Source of the DNA: Eubacteriales bacterium
GTDB taxonomy: Bacteria; Bacillota; Clostridia; Lachnospirales; Lachnospiraceae
Assembly: GCA_030524545.1 (NCBI GenBank)
Contig: JAUNGM010000010.1
Coordinates: forward strand, 62,001-126,000
DNA: 64,000 bases
Reading direction: 5' to 3'
Under the pieces are notes generated by a model that was given only the letters and a program-made list of their open reading frames with translations, ran no database searches and had not been told where the DNA came from. Position numbers and translations under genes: made by a program. Below, piece after piece: positions 54,603 through 64,000 of this stretch. The stretch's first letter is position 1. Every line of letters starts with the position of its first letter.

Positions 54603-55124
54603 ATGGCAAAAGTAGAACTGAAACAACCAATCGTAGAAGAAATCGCAAACAGCATTAAAGACGCACAGGCCGTAGTTCTGGTTAACTACAGTGGTCTTAC
54701 TGTTGAGCAGGATACTATTCTTCGTAAGGAGTTAAGAGAATCCGGTATTCATTATAAAGTTTACAAAAACACTATGATGAACCGTGCATTTGCTGGAACA
54801 GACTGCGAAAGCCTTTGCAAGCATCTGGAAGGAACCAATGCTCTGGCAATTTCCACCACAGATGCAACTGCACCGGCAAGAATCCTTGCAAAATATGCAA
54901 AACAGTATCCGGCATTAGAGCTCATCGCTGGTGTTGTTGAAGGCAATTACAACGATCAGGCAGGCATCCAGGCTCTTTCTCAGATTCCATCCAGAGAAGA
55001 ACTTCTTGGCAAATTGCTTGGAAGCATCCAGTCTCCGATTACCAACCTGGCACGTGTTCTTAATCAGGTTGCAGAAGCTGGCGGAGCAGAAGCAGCAATC
55101 GCTGCAAAAGGCGCTGAGGCTTAA
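54603..55124 (+). CDS. rplJ: 50S ribosomal protein L10
   Basis: L10 anchors the L7/L12 stalk on the large ribosomal subunit and binds its own mRNA leader. The 173-residue protein starts MAKVELKQPIVEEI and carries VLVNYSGLTVEQDTILRKELRE, the core of the family, and the C-terminal helix that recruits L7/L12 dimers. ATG 54603 follows GGAGG. It is the first gene of an rplJ-rplL operon; the rplK and rplA genes that often precede it are not here. Confidence 0.98.
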   Translation: MAKVELKQPIVEEIANSIKDAQAVVLVNYSGLTVEQDTILRKELRESGIHYKVYKNTMMNRAFAGTDCESLCKHLEGTNALAISTTDATAPARILAKYAKQYPALELIAGVVEGNYNDQAGIQALSQIPSREELLGKLLGSIQSPITNLARVLNQVAEAGGAEAAIAAKGAEA

Positions 55125-55211
55125 GTTACAGGCACAGGCCCATTCATGAATTTATCCCGCATACAGAACGGGAAGAAGAAAATAAAATCTATTATATGGA
55201 GGGAAATTAAA

Positions 55212-55583
55212 ATGGCAAAATTAACAACAGAAGAATTTATTGCGGCAATCAAAGAATTATCCGTATTAGAGTTAAATGAATTAGTAAAAGCTTGCGAAGA
55301 AGAATTCGGCGTATCTGCAGCAGCAGGCGTTGTAGTTGCAGCAGCAGGCCCTGCAGAAGCAGCAGAAGAAAAAGATGAGTTCGACGTAGAACTTACAGAA
55401 GTAGGCCCGAACAAGGTTAAAGTTATTAAAGTTGTTCGTGAAGTTACCGGATTAGGTCTGAAAGAAGCTAAAGCAGTTGTTGACGGTGCTCCGAAGGTTG
55501 TTAAGGAAGGCGCTTCCAAAGCAGAAGCTGAAGACATCAAAACAAAACTGGAAGCTGAAGGCGCTAAGGTTACCCTTAAATAA
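55212..55583 (+). CDS. rplL: 50S ribosomal protein L7/L12
   Basis: L7/L12 forms the flexible stalk that recruits translation factors. The 123-residue protein has the N-terminal dimer helix ([18 protein letters not shown]), an Ala-rich hinge and the C-terminal domain [42 protein letters not shown] 55212 follows GGAGGG. It is followed by a terminator, not by rpoB. Confidence 0.98.
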   Translation: MAKLTTEEFIAAIKELSVLELNELVKACEEEFGVSAAAGVVVAAAGPAEAAEEKDEFDVELTEVGPNKVKVIKVVREVTGLGLKEAKAVVDGAPKVVKEGASKAEAEDIKTKLEAEGAKVTLK

Positions 55584-55597
55584 TTCCGGTAGATTAT

Positions 55598-55642
55598 ATC
55601 CCTGTGATGGCCTGATTATCAGGTCATCATGGGGATTTTTTT
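55598..55642 (+). terminator. Terminator of rplJL
   Basis: ATCCCTGTGATGGCCTGAT pairs with ATCAGGTCATCATGGGGAT and ends in seven T. Confidence 0.9.
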
Positions 55643-55728
55643 GTTGCCGGGCACACAGCAAAGAAAGAGGATGTTTTTAAGTGCTGTCAAATACTGTTGA
55701 TGATTCTGATTATCAAAGGGTGGAATAT

Positions 55729-58125
55729 ATGCAGAGAAAGTGGATTGCAAAAGGAGTAAGTCTGATACTTGCCATATCGCTTGGCTTTGGCGGAAATAAT
55801 ATGGTATCTGAAGTATATGCTGCTTCAGATTCTGTTGCGGATCCAATGACAGAAATTGTCCGTGAGGACCAGGAGATAGCGGCACAGTTTCGGGAAGAGG
55901 ATGAGGAAGTATGTGCGGAAGAGCCGGAAGACTATTCCTGGATGGAAAAGCTTGTGGAAGAACAGCAGGATGAGGTTGTTTTGCAGAGCGGGGAGAAAGC
56001 AGGCTCCGGCCGAAGTACGGAAGCTGCGGGAGCGGACGGGATTTTTCTGGAGGATACGGATCCAATGGAGGAAAGCCGGCCATCAGAAGATGTTGACGTC
56101 TTTCAGGCACCTGAAGAGGAAGCGGTTGCCGGAGAAAAGGAACCGGCAGTGAGTTCCCCGGAGGTGTTTTCTGACGGTGTTTTTTCTGACGGCAGTGATC
56201 CTGTTTTTGACAGTCCGGAGAAAGCAGTGCCTTCGGAACAGAGTCCGGAAGAGAGCGTGTTCACGTCAGGAGACCCGGAGGAACTCTTTTCCGAGGGAGA
56301 AGAGGAAGAACCGGGCAGCGAGCTTGGTGAAACGGAAGCTGTCCTTCAAATGGAGGAGGGCGAGGACTTTATTACGGAACTGAATATTCTCCTATATAAA
56401 GCAAAAGATCTGGCAACAGACGACCATCCATACAAAGTCATTATTCCACCCGGCAATTATGAAATAAAAGGAACGATTTCCATGTACAGCAACATCCATC
56501 TGTACGCGGTAGGTGCTGTAATGAAGAAGGTATCTTCGAAGAAGCAGATTCTTCTTCGGCTTGGAAATTCGGAAGTTTCGAAAGGCGGATATAATGGTTA
56601 CCGCAACATTACGATTGAAGGGGGAACCTGGGACTGCAATTATGCGTCCTGTGCCAATAAAGAAGAGCCGGGAGGTTTTGTCGGCTTCAGAATCGGACAC
56701 GCTACCAACGTGACGATTAAGAATGCTACATTCAAGAATAATCTGAAGTCCCACTTTCTGGAGTTCGGAGGAGTGAAGAAAGCTCTTGTAACGGGCTGTA
56801 CTTTCGAGGGCTATTGGAAGCCATATGAAAAAACGAATCAGGAATGTATTCAGATTGACGCGTGCCTGGATGAAATCTTCCCCAGGTATCAGCCATTTGA
56901 CGGTACGGTCTGTACGGATATTATCATTGAGAAAAACCGTTTTCAGAATGTATTCTCAGGTGCCGGCAGCCACAGTATGATGTTTAACAAACCATATACC
57001 AAAATTATCATACGCAATAACGTCTTTACAAATGTAAAAAAGAGAGTGGTATGGCTGCTGAACTGTAAGGATTCCTCCGTTTCCGATAATACCATGAAAA
57101 ATGTAGGCGGAGGTGTCTATGTGACTTCCATGAGGGGGACACATGCACACCTTCTGAAAGGACAGAAAGCCACATCGAAGCAGAACCAGCAGGCACAGAA
57201 TGTGGTGGTGTCAAACAATAAGATAACCCTTGCCAGATCCTGCAATATTGCGGGAACACTCTGGAGAAGCTATGGAGTTCAGATCGCAGGGGAAAAAGTG
57301 ACCGGGTCAACGTACGGTGTTCCGGCAGGAGACTATGTGATCCGCGGGGTCACAATAAAAGGAAATGTGATTAAGGGACCGGGAAATGGAATCCGCTTAA
57401 ACCGCTGTGCAGGCTGTAAGATCACCGGAAACACGATTGCGCTTACAAAGCCGACGGGCTTTACCAGCTTCGGAATCTATATGGGCGGAGGAAGGAATAA
57501 TCAGATTACCGGTAATGCGGTGTCAAATGCAACGAATACAGGAATCTATCTTTATACAAGTTCGTCTTATGCATATGGAAGCACCGGCAATAAGGTCGTA
57601 AGTAATCAGGTGAAGAAATGTGTATCAGATGGGATACGCATAGGACCGAAAAGCCATAATATCGTATTGGAAAAAAATGTTTTGACCGGCAACGGTGTGA
57701 GGGGAATCGCAGTATTGAGTTCTACAGTAAACTCCATAGCATCCAACAAAGCTGTTTCCAATGGAAAAGAAGGAATTTACTGTTACAATTCAACAGTGAA
57801 AGCACAGAAGAAAAACACATTGCAGGGAAACAAAGCAAGCTATGCCATTCGTTTTTACAAGTGCAAAGGAAAAATACAGTCAGTGGAGAATATCTCCGTA
57901 AATCCTGTAAAACAGGGTGCTAAAAAAGTAACCGGAGTGACCAGCGGAGGAAAAACCGCGAGTATTTATCTGCAAAAGAACAGCAAAAAGCTGGGAAGCG
58001 CAAAACTGACCAAGACCTGGAAATACACCGTTCCGATAAAGGCCCAGAAAAAAGGAACGGTTCTTTCCATAAAAGTGGCTGACAAATATGGAAATGAGGT
58101 TGTCAGACAGACAAAAGTGGTTTGA
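55729..58125 (+). CDS. Secreted right-handed beta-helix protein
   Basis: A 798-residue exported protein. A signal peptide (ISLGFGGNNMVSEVYAASD) is followed by a long acidic linker (about 35-215) with F-S-D-G/F-T-S-G units (VFSDGVFSDGSDPVF, VFTSGDPEELFSEG). Then comes a right-handed parallel beta-helix (about 225-700) of pectate-lyase-like repeats such as YRNITIEGGTWD, NVTIKNATFKNN and IIIEKNRFQNV, ending in a small beta-sandwich-like domain (LQKNSKKLGSAKLTKTWKYT). No catalytic set is identifiable. ATG 55729 follows AAAGGG; a GTG at 55681 is possible. It interrupts the usual rplL-rpoB junction. Likely binds or cleaves a polysaccharide at the surface. Confidence 0.78.
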   Translation: MQRKWIAKGVSLILAISLGFGGNNMVSEVYAASDSVADPMTEIVREDQEIAAQFREEDEEVCAEEPEDYSWMEKLVEEQQDEVVLQSGEKAGSGRSTEAAGADGIFLEDTDPMEESRPSEDVDVFQAPEEEAVAGEKEPAVSSPEVFSDGVFSDGSDPVFDSPEKAVPSEQSPEESVFTSGDPEELFSEGEEEEPGSELGETEAVLQMEEGEDFITELNILLYKAKDLATDDHPYKVIIPPGNYEIKGTISMYSNIHLYAVGAVMKKVSSKKQILLRLGNSEVSKGGYNGYRNITIEGGTWDCNYASCANKEEPGGFVGFRIGHATNVTIKNATFKNNLKSHFLEFGGVKKALVTGCTFEGYWKPYEKTNQECIQIDACLDEIFPRYQPFDGTVCTDIIIEKNRFQNVFSGAGSHSMMFNKPYTKIIIRNNVFTNVKKRVVWLLNCKDSSVSDNTMKNVGGGVYVTSMRGTHAHLLKGQKATSKQNQQAQNVVVSNNKITLARSCNIAGTLWRSYGVQIAGEKVTGSTYGVPAGDYVIRGVTIKGNVIKGPGNGIRLNRCAGCKITGNTIALTKPTGFTSFGIYMGGGRNNQITGNAVSNATNTGIYLYTSSSYAYGSTGNKVVSNQVKKCVSDGIRIGPKSHNIVLEKNVLTGNGVRGIAVLSSTVNSIASNKAVSNGKEGIYCYNSTVKAQKKNTLQGNKASYAIRFYKCKGKIQSVENISVNPVKQGAKKVTGVTSGGKTASIYLQKNSKKLGSAKLTKTWKYTVPIKAQKKGTVLSIKVADKYGNEVVRQTKVV

Positions 58126-58162
58126 TGAAAACGAAAAAATGTAAAAAGTTCATAAAAATTGG

Positions 58163-58191
58163 TTGACACATTTTGGGTCTTATGCTATAGT
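58163..58191 (+). promoter_or_regulatory. Promoter of rpoBC
   Basis: TTGACA (58163-58168), a 17-base spacer and TATAGT (58186-58191), about 90 bases before the rpoB start. Confidence 0.85.
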
Positions 58192-58283
58192 GAAGAATGC
58201 TATATTATGGCAAGATATGCCTGTTGTCAAGGTGAGACGCAGGATCATGCGGTAATAAATAAAAAAACAGGGGTGAAACGTCA

Positions 58284-61200
58284 ATGGAAAAAAACAGAAT
58301 TCGTTCTGTAAAAACTGGAAAAAGCATGCGTATGAGTTACCAGAGACAAAAAGAAGTCCTGGAAATGCCGAATTTGATTGAAGTCCAGAAAGATTCCTAC
58401 CAGTGGTTTCTCGACGAAGGATTGAATGAAGTATTTGATGATATTTCTCCGATCGAAGATTTCAGCGGTAAACTCAGCCTGAAATTTATTGATTTTACAT
58501 TTGACGAGAAGGATGCGAAATATTCTATTGAGCAGTGTAAAGAACGTGACGTAACTTATTCCGCGCCTTTGAAGGTTCGTGTACAGCTTATTAACAAAGA
58601 AACAGGAGAAATTAAGGAAACCGAGATTTTCATGGGAGATCTGCCGTTAATGACTGCAACGGGTACGTTTGTCATTAATGGTGCAGAGCGTGTAATCGTA
58701 AGCCAGTTAGTGCGTTCCCCTGGAATCTATTATGCTATTGCACATGATAAAGTTGGTAAAAGGTTATTTTCCAGTACCGTAATTCCGAACAGAGGTGCAT
58801 GGCTGGAATATGAGACTGACTCCAACGACGTATTTTATGTAAGAGTAGACAGAACCAGAAAGGTTCCGATCACAGTGCTGATTCGTGCCCTGGGTATTGG
58901 CACAAATGCGGAAATCATCGATTTGTTTGGCGAAGAACCCAAGATTCTGGCCAGCTTCACTAAGGATACATCCACCAATTACCAGGAAGGTCTTCTGGAA
59001 CTGTATAAGAAGATCCGTCCGGGCGAGCCGCTGGCTGTAGAGAGCGCAGAGAGCCTGATCATGGCGATGTTCTTCGATCCGAGAAGATATGATCTTGCCA
59101 AAGTAGGACGTTATAAATTCAATAAAAAGCTTCATTTTAATAAGCGTATCGTAGGCCATAAGCTGGCAGAGGATGTTGTAGACGCCTCTACCGGCGAAAT
59201 CATTGCGGAAAAAGATTCCGTAGTGACAAGAGAACTGGCTGATGCGATCCAGAATGCAGCCGTTCCTTACGTCTGGATGCAGGGTGAGGAGCGTAATGTC
59301 AAGGTTCTTTCCAGTTTGATGGTTGATATCCGCAGCCATGTGGAGCTGGACTGCGACCCGAAGACGTTGGGTGTTACAGAGTTAGTATATTACCCTGTCC
59401 TCGAAAAAATTCTGGAAGAAAATGACAACCTTGATGATATTAAAGCAGCAATCCGCAGAGATATCCATGACCTGATTCCGAAGCACATTACAAAGGAAGA
59501 TATCCTTGCTTCCATTAACTATAACATGCATCTGGAATATGGTATGGGAAATGACGACGATATCGACCATCTGGGCAACCGCCGTATCCGTTCCGTAGGT
59601 GAACTGCTTCAGAACCAGTACCGTATCGGTCTTTCCAGACTGGAACGTGTGGTTCGCGAGAGAATGACTACACAGGATACGGAGAGTGTTTCACCGCAGT
59701 CTCTGATCAATATCAAACCTGTAACTGCAGCAGTGAAAGAGTTCTTCGGATCTTCCCAGCTGTCACAGTTCATGGATCAGAACAACCCGTTGGGTGAGCT
59801 GACCCATAAGAGACGTCTTTCCGCCCTGGGACCCGGCGGTCTGTCCCGAGACAGAGCCGGATTCGAGGTTCGAGACGTTCACTATTCCCATTACGGACGT
59901 ATGTGCCCGATCGAGACCCCTGAAGGTCCGAACATCGGTCTGATCAACTCCCTTGCATCCTATGCGAGAATCAATCAGTACGGATTTATCGAGGCACCAT
60001 ACCGTAAAATTGACAAAACAGATCCTATGAATCCGCGTGTAACGGATGAAGTAGTTTACATGACTGCTGATGAAGAGGATAACTATCATGTAGCACAGGC
60101 GAATGAGGCTCTGGATGCCGAAGGTCATTTTATCCGTAAGAATGTATCCGGCCGTTTCCGCGAAGAGACACAGGAATACGAGAGAAGAATGTTCGATTAC
60201 ATGGACGTATCTCCGAAGATGGTATTCTCTGTGGCTACCGCATTGATTCCGTTCCTGCAGAACGACGATGCGAACCGTGCGCTGATGGGATCCAACATGC
60301 AGCGTCAGGCCGTACCGCTTCTTACTACCGAGGCTCCGGTTGTAGGTACAGGTATGGAAACCAAGACCGCCGTAGACTCCGGTGTGTGTGTGGTTGCTAA
60401 GAAATCCGGTACTGTTCTGCGTTCCACATCTACGGATATTACCATCCAGAATGATGACGGAACAAAAGAGAATTACCATCTGACCAAGTTCCTGAGAAGT
60501 AACCAGAGCAACTGCTACAATCAGAAGCCGATCGTGTTCCAGGGAGAACATGTGGAGGCCGGTGATGTAATCGCAGACGGCCCGTCCACTGCCAACGGCG
60601 AGCTGGCACTGGGCAAGAACCCGCTGATCGGTTTCATGACCTGGGAAGGTTACAACTACGAGGATGCGGTTCTTTTAAGTGAAAAACTTGTACAGGATGA
60701 TGTTTATACATCTGTCCACATTGAAGAATATGAAGCAGAAGCCCGCGATACCAAGCTGGGGCCGGAAGAGATCACAAGAGATGTTCCGGGCGTGGGTGAT
60801 GATGCTCTCAAAGACCTGGATGAGCGCGGAATTATCCGTATCGGTGCTGAGGTACGTGCCGGTGACATCCTGGTAGGTAAGGTAACTCCTAAGGGAGAGA
60901 CTGAACTGACTGCAGAAGAAAGACTTCTGCGTGCAATCTTTGGTGAGAAGGCGCGTGAAGTACGTGACACCTCCCTGAAGGTACCTCACGGTGAGTATGG
61001 TATCATCGTAGATGCCAAGGTATTTACAAGAGAGAACGGCGATGAGCTGTCCCCTGGTGTGAATCAGGCAGTCCGTATCTATATTGCTCAGAAACGTAAG
61101 ATTTCCGTAGGTGACAAGATGGCCGGACGTCATGGTAACAAGGGTGTTGTTTCCCGTGTTCTCCCTGTAGAAGATATGCCGTTCCTTCCTAACGGCCGTC

Positions 61201-62141
61201 CGCTGGATATCGTGCTGAATCCTCTGGGTGTGCCGTCCCGTATGAACATCGGACAGGTCCTGGAAATCCACCTGAGCCTTGCTGCAAAAGCACTTGGATT
61301 CAACGTGGCAACCCCGGTATTTGACGGTGCAAACGAAAATGATATCCAGGATACCCTGGAACTTGCTAACGATTATGTAAATACGGAAGACTTTGAAGAA
61401 TTCCGTGCGAAATATCAGGATGTTCTCAGCCCGGATGTTATGCAGTATCTGGATGAGAACAAAGCCCACAGAGCGCTCTGGAAGGGAGTTCCGATCTCCA
61501 GAGACGGTAAAGTACGGCTGCGTGACGGACGTACAGGCGAATACTTTGACAGCCCGGTAACCATCGGCCACATGCATTACCTGAAACTGCACCATCTGGT
61601 TGATGATAAGATCCATGCCCGTTCTACAGGTCCATATGCACTGGTTACCCAGCAGCCTCTGGGCGGTAAAGCTCAGTTCGGTGGCCAGCGATTCGGTGAG
61701 ATGGAAGTTTGGGCTCTGGAGGCTTATGGTGCTTCCTATACACTGCAGGAAATCCTGACAGTAAAATCCGATGATGTGGTAGGCCGTGTGAAGACCTACG
61801 AAGCAATCATCAAAGGTGACAATATTCCTGAACCGGGCATTCCGGAGTCCTTCAAGGTACTTTTGAAGGAACTGCAGTCCCTGGGTCTGGATGTAAAGGT
61901 TCTCAGAGAGGACCAGACGGAAGTGGAAATCATGGAAACCGTAGATTACGGCGATACCGATCTTCGCTCTGTCATCGAGGGCGACTCCAGAGGTCATCGT
62001 GACGAGGAATCCTTAAGCAAACACGGCTATATCCAGCAGGAATTCAGCGACGGAGAGCTTGTGGATGTGGAAGAGGAAGAAGACGAGGACGAAGATGACG
62101 ATTATTTAGAGTTCGAAGAAACTCTTGATGACGAAGAATAG
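58284..62141 (+). CDS. rpoB: DNA-directed RNA polymerase beta subunit
   Basis: The beta subunit of RNA polymerase, 1,285 residues. Recognisable features are the N-terminal [20 protein letters not shown], the rifampicin-region [33 protein letters not shown], the metal- and nucleotide-site blocks [12 protein letters not shown] and [15 protein letters not shown], and the C-terminal [26 protein letters not shown]. An acidic tail ([14 protein letters not shown]) ends it. ATG 58284 follows GGGGTG. It has its own promoter and is followed by rpoC after 16 bases. Confidence 0.98.
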   Translation: MEKNRIRSVKTGKSMRMSYQRQKEVLEMPNLIEVQKDSYQWFLDEGLNEVFDDISPIEDFSGKLSLKFIDFTFDEKDAKYSIEQCKERDVTYSAPLKVRVQLINKETGEIKETEIFMGDLPLMTATGTFVINGAERVIVSQLVRSPGIYYAIAHDKVGKRLFSSTVIPNRGAWLEYETDSNDVFYVRVDRTRKVPITVLIRALGIGTNAEIIDLFGEEPKILASFTKDTSTNYQEGLLELYKKIRPGEPLAVESAESLIMAMFFDPRRYDLAKVGRYKFNKKLHFNKRIVGHKLAEDVVDASTGEIIAEKDSVVTRELADAIQNAAVPYVWMQGEERNVKVLSSLMVDIRSHVELDCDPKTLGVTELVYYPVLEKILEENDNLDDIKAAIRRDIHDLIPKHITKEDILASINYNMHLEYGMGNDDDIDHLGNRRIRSVGELLQNQYRIGLSRLERVVRERMTTQDTESVSPQSLINIKPVTAAVKEFFGSSQLSQFMDQNNPLGELTHKRRLSALGPGGLSRDRAGFEVRDVHYSHYGRMCPIETPEGPNIGLINSLASYARINQYGFIEAPYRKIDKTDPMNPRVTDEVVYMTADEEDNYHVAQANEALDAEGHFIRKNVSGRFREETQEYERRMFDYMDVSPKMVFSVATALIPFLQNDDANRALMGSNMQRQAVPLLTTEAPVVGTGMETKTAVDSGVCVVAKKSGTVLRSTSTDITIQNDDGTKENYHLTKFLRSNQSNCYNQKPIVFQGEHVEAGDVIADGPSTANGELALGKNPLIGFMTWEGYNYEDAVLLSEKLVQDDVYTSVHIEEYEAEARDTKLGPEEITRDVPGVGDDALKDLDERGIIRIGAEVRAGDILVGKVTPKGETELTAEERLLRAIFGEKAREVRDTSLKVPHGEYGIIVDAKVFTRENGDELSPGVNQAVRIYIAQKRKISVGDKMAGRHGNKGVVSRVLPVEDMPFLPNGRPLDIVLNPLGVPSRMNIGQVLEIHLSLAAKALGFNVATPVFDGANENDIQDTLELANDYVNTEDFEEFRAKYQDVLSPDVMQYLDENKAHRALWKGVPISRDGKVRLRDGRTGEYFDSPVTIGHMHYLKLHHLVDDKIHARSTGPYALVTQQPLGGKAQFGGQRFGEMEVWALEAYGASYTLQEILTVKSDDVVGRVKTYEAIIKGDNIPEPGIPESFKVLLKELQSLGLDVKVLREDQTEVEIMETVDYGDTDLRSVIEGDSRGHRDEESLSKHGYIQQEFSDGELVDVEEEEDEDEDDDYLEFEETLDDEE

Positions 62142-62157
62142 AAAGGGGAAAGAATAC

Positions 62158-64000
62158 ATGGCAGAAACAACCAATACAACAGAATCATATCAGCCAATGA
62201 CTTTCGATGCCATCAAACTTGGACTGGCGTCCCCTGAGAAAATCAGAGAGTGGTCCAGAGGCGAGGTTTTAAAACCCGAGACCATTAACTACCGTACCCT
62301 GAAACCCGAAAAAGACGGTCTTTACTGCGAAAGAATCTTCGGGCCAAGCAAGGACTGGGAATGTCATTGCGGTAAATATAAGAAAATCCGTTACAAAGGC
62401 GTTGTCTGCGACCGATGCGGTGTTGAAGTCACCAAAGCATCCGTCCGCAGAGAGCGTATGGGACATATCGAGCTGGCTGCTCCGGTGTCCCACATCTGGT
62501 ATTTCAAAGGAATTCCGTCCCGTATGGGTCTGATCCTTGACCTGTCTCCAAGAGTATTGGAGAAGGTTCTGTATTTTGCAAACTATATCGTCCTGGATCC
62601 CGCTGATTCCGGCCTGATGTATAAACAGGTACTGACAGAGAAGGAATACCAGGATGCCAGAGAATCCTACGGAAATAACTTCCGTGTAGGAATGGGTGCT
62701 GAGTCCATCATGGAACTTCTTCAGGCAATCGACCTGGAAAAGGACGCAGCAGAACTGAAGAAGGAACTGAAGGATGCAACAGGCCAGAAACGTGCGAGAA
62801 TCATCAAACGTCTGGAAGTTGTGGAATCCTTCCGTGAATCCGGCAACCGTCCGGAATGGATGATCATGACTGTAATTCCGGTTATCCCGCCGGATCTTCG
62901 TCCTATGGTACAGCTTGACGGCGGACGTTTCGCAACATCCGACCTGAACGATCTGTACAGAAGGATCATCAACCGAAATAATCGTCTGAAAAGACTGCTG
63001 GAGCTTGGTGCTCCGGATATCATTGTCCGCAACGAGAAACGTATGCTGCAGGAAGCAGTAGATGCCCTCATTGACAACGGACGCCGCGGCCGTCCTGTTA
63101 CAGGCCCGGGCAACAGACCGCTGAAATCTCTGTCAGAGCTGCTGAAAGGTAAGTCCGGACGTTTCCGTCAGAACCTGCTTGGTAAGCGAGTTGACTATTC
63201 CGGACGTTCCGTTATCGTCGTAGGTCCGGAACTGAAGATTTACCAGTGCGGTCTTCCGAAAGAAATGGCAATCGAGCTGTTTAAACCATTCGTTATGAAA
63301 GAGCTTGTTGCCAACGGAACCTCACACAACATTAAAAATGCCAAGAAGATGGTAGAGAAGCTTGAACCGGCCGTATGGGATGTTCTGGAAGAGGTTATCA
63401 AGGAACATCCGGTTATGCTGAACCGTGCACCTACCCTGCATCGTCTGGGTATCCAGGCGTTTGAGCCGATCCTTGTAGAAGGTAAGGCAATCAAGCTTCA
63501 TCCGCTTGTTTGTACAGCGTTCAACGCGGACTTTGACGGTGACCAGATGGCTGTTCATCTTCCTCTGTCCGTAGAAGCACAGGCAGAATGCCGTTTCCTT
63601 CTGCTTTCTCCGAACAACCTGCTGAAGCCTTCCGATGGCGGTCCTGTGGCCGTTCCTTCTCAGGATATGGTCCTTGGTATCTACTATCTGACCCAGGAAA
63701 GACCGGGCAACAAGGGCGAAGGCAAGTTCTTCAAGAGCGTGAACGAAGCCATTCTTGCATACGAAAATAAAGCAATTACCCTCCAGACAAGGATTCTGGT
63801 ACGCTGCACCAAGAAGATGCCGGACGGTACCGTCATTACGAGAAATGTAGAATCTACGCTGGGACGTTTCCTGTTCAATGAGATCCTTCCTCAGGATCTT
63901 GGTTTTGTAGACAGAAGCGTTCCGGGAAATGAACTCCTTCTGGAAGTTGATTTCCTGGTAGGTAAGAAGCAGTTAAAACAGATCCTGGAAAAGGTCATCA
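62158..64000 (+). CDS. rpoC: DNA-directed RNA polymerase beta' subunit (cut by window edge)
   Basis: The beta' subunit, of which the first 614 codons lie in the window. It starts at ATG 62158 ([20 protein letters not shown]) behind GAAAGGGG. Visible are the zinc-binding [20 protein letters not shown], the [21 protein letters not shown] lid region, [17 protein letters not shown] and the catalytic [14 protein letters not shown] with its three Mg-binding Asp (63526-63567). The rest continues past the right edge. Confidence 0.97.
   Translation, partial: MAETTNTTESYQPMTFDAIKLGLASPEKIREWSRGEVLKPETINYRTLKPEKDGLYCERIFGPSKDWECHCGKYKKIRYKGVVCDRCGVEVTKASVRRERMGHIELAAPVSHIWYFKGIPSRMGLILDLSPRVLEKVLYFANYIVLDPADSGLMYKQVLTEKEYQDARESYGNNFRVGMGAESIMELLQAIDLEKDAAELKKELKDATGQKRARIIKRLEVVESFRESGNRPEWMIMTVIPVIPPDLRPMVQLDGGRFATSDLNDLYRRIINRNNRLKRLLELGAPDIIVRNEKRMLQEAVDALIDNGRRGRPVTGPGNRPLKSLSELLKGKSGRFRQNLLGKRVDYSGRSVIVVGPELKIYQCGLPKEMAIELFKPFVMKELVANGTSHNIKNAKKMVEKLEPAVWDVLEEVIKEHPVMLNRAPTLHRLGIQAFEPILVEGKAIKLHPLVCTAFNADFDGDQMAVHLPLSVEAQAECRFLLLSPNNLLKPSDGGPVAVPSQDMVLGIYYLTQERPGNKGEGKFFKSVNEAILAYENKAITLQTRILVRCTKKMPDGTVITRNVESTLGRFLFNEILPQDLGFVDRSVPGNELLLEVDFLVGKKQLKQILEKVI

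Noticed and set aside
60675-61997. Long minus-strand open frame inside rpoB
   Set aside because: It is antisense to a highly conserved essential gene and results from its codon use; the same applies to minus-strand frames inside the GH38, jetC, GH120 and GH31 genes.
1-64000. tRNA or rRNA genes, insertion sequences with transposase, prophage genes
   Set aside because: None was recognised on either strand.

Overview
This window looks like chromosomal DNA of a spore-forming, Gram-positive Clostridia, most likely Lachnospiraceae (gut-type). The reasons are an intact SpoIIID gene, many AGGAGG ribosome binding sites including several TTG starts, YesM/YesN-type regulators beside carbohydrate ABC transporters, a firmicute L10 leader and the style of rpoB/rpoC. 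I cannot name the genus from sequence alone.

Layout. 1-335: 5' part of an AraC-type regulator gene (minus), cut by the window edge. 548-2886: glycogen phosphorylase and terminator. 3004-4490: an AAA_14/DUF4143 ATPase (minus) with helically phased repeats upstream. 4588-5139: Nudix hydrolase. 5246-10484: a Wadjet (JetABCD) plasmid-defence operon whose jetC 3' end and jetD 5' end are fused by a deletion of roughly 1.1-1.2 kb, so it is almost certainly dead. 10586-18897: a YesN/YesM two-component system (minus) divergent from a sugar ABC importer (binding protein plus two permeases) and a YicI-type alpha-xylosidase. 19137-20474: a second AAA_14/DUF4143 ATPase with a repeat-rich promoter. 21008-23803: large secreted CAP-domain protein. 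23914-40439: a second carbohydrate locus with a GH120-like beta-xylosidase (minus), two AraC-type regulators, an LplB/YtcP-type ABC importer with its binding protein, an unclassified six-hairpin-like protein, a GH3 enzyme and a GH38 alpha-mannosidase. 40603-42000: a damaged ATP-binding gene, a small hypothetical gene and spoIIID. 41878-44259: ECF sigma factor and DUF4179 anti-sigma pair. 44399-49106: OmpR-type response regulator, histidine kinase and ABC-2 exporter (minus), resembling peptide-antibiotic resistance modules. 49222-52541: Mn2+-riboswitch-controlled cation antiporter, asparaginase, a small conserved gene and a GNAT acetyltransferase. 52653-53741: ApbE lipoprotein (minus). 53857-54000: a three-hairpin repeat element. 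54102-64000: small Cys-rich protein, L10 leader, rplJ, rplL, a secreted beta-helix protein, rpoB and the 5' part of rpoC.

How the genes work together. The two sugar loci together encode uptake and intracellular breakdown of xylose-containing, probably hemicellulose-derived and mannosidic oligosaccharides: importers bring in oligosaccharides, GH31, GH120, GH3 and GH38 enzymes trim them, and YesMN/AraC regulators sense them. Neither locus shows a sugar-importer ATPase gene, so a shared MsmX-type ATPase elsewhere is implied. The defence locus is a relic. The ribosomal protein/RNA polymerase region is normal except that a 2.4-kb secreted-protein gene sits between rplL and rpoB.
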